From Acidobacteriota bacterium (GTDB lineage Bacteria > Acidobacteriota > UBA890 > WLXD01): a stretch of DNA of 61,121 bases. This document shows positions 52,216 to 59,234 of this stretch, in pieces (the stretch's first letter is position 1; every line of letters starts with the position of its first letter). The DNA lies in the NCBI GenBank assembly GCA_029263295.1, contig JAJCXT010000067.1, positions 1-61,121 of the forward strand. Reading direction: 5' to 3'. The position numbers were made by a program, and so were the translations under genes. The notes below the pieces were generated by a model, which worked only from the letters and a program-made list of their open reading frames with translations, had not been told where the DNA came from and searched no databases.

Positions 52216-54330
52216 CTAACGGATTCCCTGGTCTCGCTTGATCCGGGCCACCATGTCCCTCAATTGCGTGATCTGGTATTGCTCGGCCAGTGCCGCCGGC
52301 ACGGCCGCAAAGAGCTTCTCGTACACCTCGACGGACTCCGCAAAGCGGTTGACCCTCAACAACTCGAGCGCCAGATTGTCCAGGGAATCCAGGTCGTTGG
52401 GGTTGTGGGAGATCGCCGTCCGCCAATGCTCGAACGCCTCTTCAGTACGCCCCTGATCGAACGCGATCTTCGCCAGCATACTGTGGGCACTGCTAAGACG
52501 AGGGTCGTAGAGCAGCGCCCGCTCGAGCGCGCCGCTCGCCTCGTCGAGTCGTCCAGCGCGCAGCAGCAACTCGCCGCGGTTCACGTGCAACTCCGCGTAG
52601 GTCGGGTCCAGTTGCAGGGCCAGATCGACCTGCCGCATCGCTTCGCCGGGGCGACCGGCTTCCCGATGCACCGTCGATAGAACGTTCATGGCCTCGATGT
52701 TCCACGGATCCTCTTCGATTACCTGCTGCAGCGTAGCGGCAGCCTCGTCGAGCCGCCGCGCGGAGAGCAGGTAGACACCGAGTGCCCGACCCAGGTATGC
52801 GGTAGACCAGTCCTCCCGCTCGGCGGCCTGGAGCCGGGCGATCGCCCCGTCGAGATCGCCGCGACCAACCTCGGCTTGCGCCAACTTGAGGATCGCGGAT
52901 TCGAAGTCCGGCCGTTCCGCCAGCACGCCCTCCAGGAGCGCTGCCGCCGCCTCGAGTTCCCCTTGCTCGAGCTGGCGAACCGCCTGCTGCACTGACGCAT
53001 CGAGATGGATCAGATTCTTGGGATCGTCCTCGGGACCGTACTCACGAGTGCCACCGCCGCCACTACCGCCCAGATACCCGAGCGAACGCAAGCGGCGCGT
53101 CGTCTCCGGGTCCTCCGCCAGCGGCGAATCCACCGCCAGCGCACCCTCGAGATGGTCCCGAAGTACCCCATCCAGCTCCACCATCATCGAGCCCCGCGAA
53201 CGCGACATCTCGGAGGTCTCGCCCGGATCCGCGGTCACGTCATAGAGTTCCGGCAACGGCAGATCGATGAACTTCCAGTCCCCACGGAAGATCCCACGGA
53301 GCGGCGCCCAGTTGCGCGTGAGATTCGGCGTAAGCGCTTCGAAATAAACGGCTTCAGAGCCGACTCCTTGATCGCTTCCGGACTCCAGAATATCGTTGAA
53401 AGACTTCCCTTGAGCGGCACCAGGATCCAGTCCGAGGCGCTCCAGAACGGTCGGCAGAATATCGGCGTGGCCGACCCGTCGGGTCGCAATAGCGTCGGTG
53501 GCTACGCCAGGGCCGGCCACGATCATCGGCACGCGAATCGTTGAATTGTAGGCAAGCACGCCGTGCGTCTGCTCGCCATGATCACCCCGCGCCTCGCCGT
53601 GATCAGCGGTGACGATGATCAACGCCCCCATGCGCTCGGCATCTGCGAGCAACGGCGCCAGCGCGCTGTCGGTTGCTGCAACCTCACCCGCATAGGGATC
53701 GCGGTATTGCTCATCGAACGGCGGCGGTGGCAGGTACGGCGCGTGTGGATCGTAGACATGCACCCAGGCAAACCAGGAGTCGCGCTCGCGCCGGATCCAA
53801 CGACGAGCGGCGGTGACAACGGCAGACGCCGGGCGCTCCGGCATCACGTAACTGTTGTCGCCATCGGCACCGAAGAAATCGTCGTAGGTATCGAATCCCT
53901 GCGCCAGGCCAAAACGCGAGTCGAGCGGGAACGCGCCGATGAAGGCACCGGTGGCATAACCTTCGACCTTCAGACGTTCCGCCCAGGTATCGAGCACATC
54001 ACTGGCGCGGAACCCGTGATTGTCGTGCACCCCGTGCCGGCTCGGATCGAGTCCGGTGAGGATCGACGTATGCGAAGGCAACGTCATGACGGCGTGCGCC
54101 ACAGCGTTGTCAAAGCGAACCCCGCGCTGCGCCAAGGCGGTGATCGCCGGCGCGTCGGCGGGCCCTCCGTAGGTGCTAAGAGCGTCCAGCCGCAGCGTAT
54201 CGATGGTGATCAGCAACACCGGCGGCCGCGACTCGGCCTGCGCCGCCTGGACACCGGGCACCGAGCCCGACAGCACCAGCAGCACCAGCAGCACCAGCAG
54301 TGCCCCGACCATCGCCAAACGAAGTTTCAT
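52216..54330 (-). CDS. Alkaline-phosphatase-superfamily (sulfatase-fold) protein fused to TPR repeats, B
   Basis: The 704-residue protein is a paralogue-like fusion of the protein at 42975. It has a signal sequence (about residues 4-30), metal Asp44 (LLITIDTLRLDALSTYG), a nucleophile slot again Thr-Leu-Pro-Ser-His (Thr83), VHVYDPHAPYLPPPPF, VTADHGEARGDHGEQTHG and TIRVPMIVAGP. A TPR array follows from about residue 460. As in the other fusion the Cys/Ser of true sulfatases is absent. The signal-peptide core is encoded by a 9-base tandem repeat. The gene follows 17 bases after the TPR gene at 54348 and meets the TPR gene at 52198 tail-to-tail. Confidence 0.85.
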   Translation of the reverse strand: MKLRLAMVGALLVLLVLLVLSGSVPGVQAAQAESRPPVLLITIDTLRLDALSTYGGPADAPAITALAQRGVRFDNAVAHAVMTLPSHTSILTGLDPSRHGVHDNHGFRASDVLDTWAERLKVEGYATGAFIGAFPLDSRFGLAQGFDTYDDFFGADGDNSYVMPERPASAVVTAARRWIRRERDSWFAWVHVYDPHAPYLPPPPFDEQYRDPYAGEVAATDSALAPLLADAERMGALIIVTADHGEARGDHGEQTHGVLAYNSTIRVPMIVAGPGVATDAIATRRVGHADILPTVLERLGLDPGAAQGKSFNDILESGSDQGVGSEAVYFEALTPNLTRNWAPLRGIFRGDWKFIDLPLPELYDVTADPGETSEMSRSRGSMMVELDGVLRDHLEGALAVDSPLAEDPETTRRLRSLGYLGGSGGGGTREYGPEDDPKNLIHLDASVQQAVRQLEQGELEAAAALLEGVLAERPDFESAILKLAQAEVGRGDLDGAIARLQAAEREDWSTAYLGRALGVYLLSARRLDEAAATLQQVIEEDPWNIEAMNVLSTVHREAGRPGEAMRQVDLALQLDPTYAELHVNRGELLLRAGRLDEASGALERALLYDPRLSSAHSMLAKIAFDQGRTEEAFEHWRTAISHNPNDLDSLDNLALELLRVNRFAESVEVYEKLFAAVPAALAEQYQITQLRDMVARIKRDQGIR
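54271..54300. repeat. 9-base tandem repeat in a signal-peptide core
   Basis: CAGCACCAG is repeated three and one-third times without mismatch. On the minus strand it encodes Leu-Leu-Val units that form the hydrophobic core of the signal peptide of the phosphatase/TPR fusion. Slippage would keep the frame and change the core by three residues per unit. Confidence 0.75.
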
Positions 54331-54347
54331 CGCGTACCGTCGACCAG

Positions 54348-55328
54348 CTAGCCGATCATGGTGAGGAATTCCTGAGCCAATGCGCCGTTCTGCGAGTCCG
54401 GGTCAAGCTCGATGACCTTCTCGAGCGGCGCCTTGGCCTCGGCCATGTTCCCCTGCTGGATCATGCAGAGGGCCAGCTGCATGTACGCATCCGCGAAGCT
54501 CGGGTTCCGCTCGATGGCGCCTTCGTAGTAGCTCTGTGCCTCGGCCGACTGGCCCTGCTCAAAGAGCAGGCTGCCGATGTTGTAGAACACGAGCGGGTCG
54601 TCGATTTCGTCGAGGTTGATCTCTGCGATATGCGTCATCGCCGTGTCCAGATCGCGGTCCATCATCGCTGCCTTGGCGAGCGCCATGCGCCCTTCGGCGT
54701 TGGCCGGATCGGCCACCACGACACGCTCATAGTGCATCTTCGCCTTGGCCAGATCACCGAGCTCGAAGGCTGAGTTGCCGGCGTTGATGTTCACCAGGTA
54801 GACATACTGGTTGTCCGCCTGCGGAAAGTCGACCATGACCTTCTCGAACTGCGCCAGAGCGCCCACGTGGTCACCGGCCAGGGCCAGCTCGTTGCCTACC
54901 TTGATGGCGTTCGTGAGCGACGTGCTGAAAGCGCCCGCCGGAGCCGTGCCCGCGGCAGCCCCAGCCTCGCCTGGTACCAGATAGGTCGTGATCGGCTTGG
55001 AACGATTGAGCTCCTGGACCGGCACGCTGAGTCCATCGGGGAGATAGCCCTCAGCGACGAAGTCGACGTTCCAGTTTCCCCGACCCATGTTGCCCTTGAG
55101 CCAGCGACCTTCGTCGTCAGTACTCAACTCCCACGACTTGCCCGTAGAGGTGTGGGTGAGAATGACCGTGGCGCCCTCGATGGGGTTGCCATCAAGATCC
55201 ATGACGATCCCATTCAGGCGCGCCTTGCCGGTAGCAACCTGGGCTTCCGCCGGCAGAGCAAATAGCGTCGCTATCGCGACGATGGCCAGCGCACAGACGA
55301 GCACACGGATAGGGCTCTGGGGGGTCAT
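54348..55328 (-). CDS. Exported carboxypeptidase-regulatory/TPR protein
   Basis: From ATG 55328 (GGAGG 6 bases before; the GTG one codon earlier would sit too close to it) the protein has 326 residues. A signal peptide (VLVCALAIVAIATLFALPAEAQ) is followed by a carboxypeptidase-regulatory-like domain (about residues 35-115: RLNGIVMDLDGNPIEGATVILTH, ELSTDDEGRWLKGNMGRGNW), and then TPR repeats from about 135 (ALAGDHVGALAQFEKVMVDF; LFEQGQSAEAQSYYEGAIERN). It is first in a two-gene run with the phosphatase/TPR fusion. Probably an envelope scaffold. Confidence 0.83.
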   Translation of the reverse strand: MTPQSPIRVLVCALAIVAIATLFALPAEAQVATGKARLNGIVMDLDGNPIEGATVILTHTSTGKSWELSTDDEGRWLKGNMGRGNWNVDFVAEGYLPDGLSVPVQELNRSKPITTYLVPGEAGAAAGTAPAGAFSTSLTNAIKVGNELALAGDHVGALAQFEKVMVDFPQADNQYVYLVNINAGNSAFELGDLAKAKMHYERVVVADPANAEGRMALAKAAMMDRDLDTAMTHIAEINLDEIDDPLVFYNIGSLLFEQGQSAEAQSYYEGAIERNPSFADAYMQLALCMIQQGNMAEAKAPLEKVIELDPDSQNGALAQEFLTMIG

Positions 55329-55464
55329 CACAGTCCTCCGAAAGTTTGATCTAAGAGCGTAATCTCTAGCCTACTACGCCCCTGCCGCGCCTGTCTGGAC
55401 CACCCCTAACGTGCAGAAGAGCCCCGCTTCCGACCCCGGGCTGCGTTTCTGACTCGGTATCGCC

Positions 55465-55610
55465 AGAAGGGCGGCCGCGCACACCGCTCTCAGCAGGCAT
55501 CGCCTGCAGTGAGACGAGGAGTCTTCGGCCAAGACGCGAGAGCAAGAGCGCCCGAACACCCCACCAGGCGGTGACCGCCTGCTGAGAGCGGTGTGCGCGG
55601 CCGCCCTTCT
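55465..55610 (-). ncRNA. Candidate structured RNA/DNA element, copy A
   Basis: Arms 55465-55498 and 55577-55610 are perfectly complementary over 34 bases and enclose a 78-nt core that itself holds a GTCTT/AAGAC hairpin (55521-55535). The core differs at two positions from the copy at 58997, while the arms differ with compensatory changes. Strand is set to minus because it follows the receptor gene and its terminator on that strand; transcription is not shown. No known RNA family is recognised. Confidence 0.45.
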
Positions 55611-55627
55611 CTCTCTACCTGAGACAG

Positions 55628-55658
55628 AAAAAGCCCCCGAGGCCGAAGCCTCGGGGGC
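55628..55658 (-). terminator. Rho-independent terminator of TonB receptor gene 1
   Basis: Read on the minus strand, GCCCCCGAGGC pairs perfectly with GCCTCGGGGGC around TTCG and is followed by TTTTT (55628-55632). The tetraloop and T-run are textbook. It begins about 50 bases after the receptor stop codon. Confidence 0.92.
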
Positions 55659-55707
55659 GATCTCTTTCTTCCTTCAGCTCACCGAGATGAGCCTACGAGA
55701 ACTTCGA

Positions 55708-58521
55708 CTAGCGAAGCACCGCGCGGAATCCGAAGCGGATCGTGCGGCCCGACTGGACCTCACGGATCTTCTCGAACTGCGAGGAAGTGATCGACGAGTG
55801 TTGCGCCAGGATCGTGTCCTGGTTGAGCACGTTGAACGCATCGACGATCAGGTGGATACGACCCTGGTCGGAGAGATCAAAGGTCTTCTCCGCGCGCAGG
55901 TCGACCGTCCAGAAAGTCGGCAAGCGATGCGTGCCGAACGCGTCCTGGATTGCGTTCACCGACTTCGCGCCGAAGGCGCGCTCGGACGAACCGATGAAGT
56001 TGTACGGAGCAATGATGTTGCCCTCACGCACCTGGAAGAATCCGGACACGTTGAGCCCTGCAGGCAGGGCGTACATGCCGGACGCTTTGAAGAACCAGCG
56101 GCTGGCTCCCCACCACGCCTGCGTCCGCGAACCTGCGGCGACGATGTTGCCATCGAGCACGCCGATGTTGGTCGGATCGGTGTAGCCGGTGGTCTCCGTG
56201 AAGTTCTGCTTGGGGCTGGCCCAAGTGAACGACGCGTTGCCCATCCATTTGTCAGCGAAGCGCTTGTTGAGGAATAGCTCGACGCCCGTGTACTGGGTGT
56301 TGAAGCCGTTGCGCTGCTGGTAGTGGTTGGAGATCGAACGCTCACCGACAGGCTCGTAGAACGTAACTCCATCGGAGTTCGTCACGGGCGTCCAGAACGC
56401 GTCGATCTCTTCCCCGTTGCGCGGGTTCCAGGTGAAGTTGTTGTTCTTCTTGTAGATGAAGTTACCGCCGACCGCGAACGACCGGTTGATCTCGCGCTCG
56501 AGTCCGACGATCAGTTCGTTGGTCCAGGGCGCGGAGGTTTCATCCACGATGTTCGGCGAAGCCGCCGAGGGGTTGGCGGGATCCCAGCCGCTGCTGATGA
56601 ACAGCACGTCGCCGGTCTCGCCACTATCAACCTGACCGTTGCCGTTCAGGTCGCTCCACGTGAGGTCGATCTCGCGACCACTCGTGATGTTGGTGCGATG
56701 GAACTCACCAGCACCCATCTGCGAGTAGTAACGCGCGGCGTTCAATCGCAGGATGGTCTTGGAGTCACCCGTCAGGTCGTAGGTCAGGCCCAGACGAGGC
56801 GAGAGCGAGTTCCACGTGCCCTTCTCGGCACCATTGAACGAATTCGCCGGGAACAATTCCGGGGCCAGCGGGTGGGCGCCAACCTCGCTCGCGAGCGACT
56901 GCGACGACTGGTTGTCGTAGCGCAGGCCAGCGTTGACCGTCAGACGGCCGGCGCTGATCGTGTCGCCAATATAGAAGCTGTTCCGCTTTCCTTCGTAGTT
57001 ATCGATGGAGTCGGAGATCAGCCATGCCTCGGCCGGAACGCCTTCCGAGAAGACGGCGAGCGCTCCGCCTGCCGGACCCCAGATGGAGGCCGTGCCCGCG
57101 GAGCGGTAGCTGTAGCCGTACTTGATCTCGTGATCGACGTTGGCACCAGCAATGTAGGTGTTGCCGTCGAGACGGATGTTCTTCAGCGGACGATCCGTGT
57201 CGTAGAAGTAGTAGCTGTTGCTCCACTCCGTGGTGCTGAGATCGTAGCCAACCTGAATGTCACGACCACCCTGCGGCTCCAGGAAGAAACCCAGACCGGT
57301 GGAGTTGTACGCGGCCTCGACATAGTTGTTGTCGTTGATCGTGTACTGGGCCTTGACGGTGTGTGTCGGCGTCGGGCCACCCTGATTGAAGGTGGTTGCC
57401 GGCGGCCGCGTTGCCGAAGCTCCGCGACCCTGCTTGGTCTTGTCAGCTCTGACGTACGTGTAGTTCAGGACGAAGTCGTTACCCAGGTGAAGGTTGCCCT
57501 TGCCGTGGATGTTCTTCAGCTGCGTGTTGTCCGGCGAAACACCGACAAACTGCTTGATGTCCTGCTTACCGTAGGAGCCCCAGACGAAGAAGCGATCGCG
57601 AACAACCGGGCCGCCGAGCTCGCCGCCCCAGTCCTGGATGCTGTCGACTGCGTTACCGATGTAACCGTCGAACAGCTGATCCTCGGTGAAGTTACCCGTC
57701 AGGTTCCCGTCACGATCTGCAACCGTGTCTTTCTGCAGGCTGCCGTCGGTGAGGTAGAAGCGTGCCGAACCGCGCCAGTTGTTGCCACCGCGCTTGGTCA
57801 CGAAGTTGATGCGCACGCCACCAGTAGCGACCGAAGGATCGTTACCGCCGGTGGAGATCGAGATCTCCTCGAACGCGTCGAAGTCGTAGTACTGCGGCGA
57901 TGCGCCGAGTGCTGCCATGTCGGTGATCTCGGCGCCATCGTACGTCCACATGGCGTCGTTACGGTTGGACCCGTTGGCCGTGAAACCGGACTGCTGTCCG
58001 CCTTCCGAACCACCCGTGTTCATCCGGTCCACCTGCATGCCAGCCGTGTGCTCCATCATCACCCACGGATCGCGGGCAGAAGGAATCGACTGCATGTATT
58101 CCTCGGTCATGTTCTGACCAAGGCTGGTGCTCTTGACGTCAACGATGGGGCTTTCACCGGTAACCGTGACGGTCTCTTCGATCGTCGACAGTTCCATCGC
58201 CACGTTGATCTGCGTGTTACCGCCAACGCGGACAGGCAGGCCTTCCTGGATGATCGTCTTGAAACCTTCGAGACCGAAGGTTACCGAGTAGTCACTCGAA
58301 GGAGGCAGCACCGGGAAACGGTACACACCGTTGGCCTGGGTGTAGACGGTCGACGTCGGGACCTGGTTGCCCGCGATCGTGACCGCTACGCCCGGCAGCG
58401 CGGCGCCATCCGGGTCCACAACGGTACCCGTAATCGAGCCAGTTTCCTGCGCCCAGATCGGGGCGGCAACAAACATGACCATGATGAGGCTCGCTATGAG
58501 CGAGCGTTTGAAGAACTGCAT
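55708..58521 (-). CDS. Oar-like TonB-dependent receptor with carboxypeptidase-regulatory domain, copy 1
   Basis: From ATG 58521 (AGGAGGG 5 bases before) the product is 938 residues with signal peptide (LIASLIMVMFVAAPIWAQ). It has a carboxypeptidase-regulatory-like domain (about residues 25-110: GSITGTVVDPDGAALPGVAV), a TonB plug (ETVTVTGESPIVDV, about residue 118 on) and a large outer-membrane barrel ending in RTIRFGFRAVLR. This is the Oar-like receptor architecture abundant in Acidobacteriota; it imports or binds a substrate at the outer membrane. It is a tandem paralogue of the gene at 59235. Substrate unknown. Confidence 0.9.
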   Translation of the reverse strand: MQFFKRSLIASLIMVMFVAAPIWAQETGSITGTVVDPDGAALPGVAVTIAGNQVPTSTVYTQANGVYRFPVLPPSSDYSVTFGLEGFKTIIQEGLPVRVGGNTQINVAMELSTIEETVTVTGESPIVDVKSTSLGQNMTEEYMQSIPSARDPWVMMEHTAGMQVDRMNTGGSEGGQQSGFTANGSNRNDAMWTYDGAEITDMAALGASPQYYDFDAFEEISISTGGNDPSVATGGVRINFVTKRGGNNWRGSARFYLTDGSLQKDTVADRDGNLTGNFTEDQLFDGYIGNAVDSIQDWGGELGGPVVRDRFFVWGSYGKQDIKQFVGVSPDNTQLKNIHGKGNLHLGNDFVLNYTYVRADKTKQGRGASATRPPATTFNQGGPTPTHTVKAQYTINDNNYVEAAYNSTGLGFFLEPQGGRDIQVGYDLSTTEWSNSYYFYDTDRPLKNIRLDGNTYIAGANVDHEIKYGYSYRSAGTASIWGPAGGALAVFSEGVPAEAWLISDSIDNYEGKRNSFYIGDTISAGRLTVNAGLRYDNQSSQSLASEVGAHPLAPELFPANSFNGAEKGTWNSLSPRLGLTYDLTGDSKTILRLNAARYYSQMGAGEFHRTNITSGREIDLTWSDLNGNGQVDSGETGDVLFISSGWDPANPSAASPNIVDETSAPWTNELIVGLEREINRSFAVGGNFIYKKNNNFTWNPRNGEEIDAFWTPVTNSDGVTFYEPVGERSISNHYQQRNGFNTQYTGVELFLNKRFADKWMGNASFTWASPKQNFTETTGYTDPTNIGVLDGNIVAAGSRTQAWWGASRWFFKASGMYALPAGLNVSGFFQVREGNIIAPYNFIGSSERAFGAKSVNAIQDAFGTHRLPTFWTVDLRAEKTFDLSDQGRIHLIVDAFNVLNQDTILAQHSSITSSQFEKIREVQSGRTIRFGFRAVLR

Positions 58522-58936
58522 TTGCCCTCCTAAGGCATCTGCCATGCGGGATGTGGGTCCGCCAGGGTGTGCCGCCTCGTTCCCGCAATCTGCTACGAGG
58601 CGCCGCGGTTTTTACATGGACCCCAATGGATGAGTCCGGTCACTCCCTAGAGCAACGCCCATGCCAACACGGTCAACGTCGCGTCACACCGCCTTCGCCC
58701 GGCGCCTCATATCTCCCATGTTCACAACATGTTACGAACTCTTTCGAAAGACTCGCCGCCCACAACGGCACCATATTGGCTCCCCGATTTCGTCGGGTTT
58801 CAAACCCGATTGGCATCTGTTCCGTTGAATCGCAATGTCCGGATCTTTGGAAGGACCACCAACCCAACGACTCCAAATCAGTGGAGGCCGGGGCTGCGCT
58901 GCCTCGATCCGCCGGGGGATCCTCGAGTTCTCCGCT
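58522..58936 (-). promoter_or_regulatory. Long upstream region of TonB receptor gene 1
   Basis: This 415-base stretch between the receptor start and repeat copy B has no convincing gene. It holds three dyads within 92 bases: CATGTTCACAACATG (58717-58731), CTTTCGAAAG (58741-58750) and CGGGTTTCAAACCCG (58794-58808). They may be operators or leader hairpins. No strong -35/-10 pair stands out. Confidence 0.45.
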
Positions 58937-58996
58937 TAACGTGCGGGAGCCCCCACTTCTGGTCCTGGGCTGCGTTTTTCTGATCTCGGTATTGCC

Positions 58997-59138
58997 AGAA
59001 GGGCGGACGTACACCCCTCTCAGCAGGCATCGCCTGCAGTGAGAAGAGGAGTCTTCGGCCAAGACGCGAGAGCAAGAACGCCCGAACACCCCACCAGGCG
59101 GTGACCGCCTGCAGAGAGGGGTGTGCGCCCGCCCTTCT
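58997..59138 (-). ncRNA. Candidate structured RNA/DNA element, copy B
   Basis: Arms 58997-59028 and 59107-59138 pair over 32 bases with 29 Watson-Crick pairs and one G-U. The 78-nt core 59029-59106 matches copy A at 76 positions. The C-G pair 59016/59119 replaces the G-C pair 55486/55589 of copy A, and two paired bases of copy A are absent from both arms. Transcription is not shown. Confidence 0.45.
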
Positions 59139-59154
59139 CTCTACCTGAAGACAG

Positions 59155-59187
59155 AAAAAGCCCCCCAGGACCGAGGTCCCGGGGGGC
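59155..59187 (-). terminator. Rho-independent terminator of TonB receptor gene 2
   Basis: On the minus strand GCCCCCCGGGACC pairs with GGTCCTGGGGGGC, one pair being G-T, followed by TTTTT. The stem sequence differs from that of terminator 1 but the structure is kept. Confidence 0.9.
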
Positions 59188-59234
59188 GATCTCTTCTTCC
59201 TTCAGCTCACCGAGGTGAGCCTACGGAACTTCGA

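Larger units (their letters stand above)
55407..55707. repeat. Intergenic repeat, copy A
   Basis: This stretch, from about TAACGTGC to the stop codon of the TonB-receptor gene, is similar along its whole length to 58937-59234. It contains a 34-bp stem-loop (55465-55610) and an intrinsic terminator (55628-55658). The copies are best conserved in the core of the stem-loop. Between 55329 and 55406 lies only the promoter/leader of the TPR gene. Confidence 0.85.
58937..59234. repeat. Intergenic repeat, copy B
   Basis: This is the partner of 55407-55707, in the same position behind the second TonB receptor gene. The order of parts is the same: outer hairpin-forming segment, stem-loop (58997-59138), terminator (59155-59187) and the receptor stop codon. 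Confidence 0.85.

Noticed and set aside
55465-55610. Insertion sequence or MITE with 34-bp terminal inverted repeats
   Set aside because: There is no transposase or target-site duplication and similarity between copies continues beyond the arms on both sides, as expected for duplication of a whole gene plus its 3' region. It is not fully excluded.
56323-58533. Long open frame of 736 codons on the plus strand
   Set aside because: It is the antisense of the TonB-receptor gene, whose protein has full family features; the antisense translation has none.
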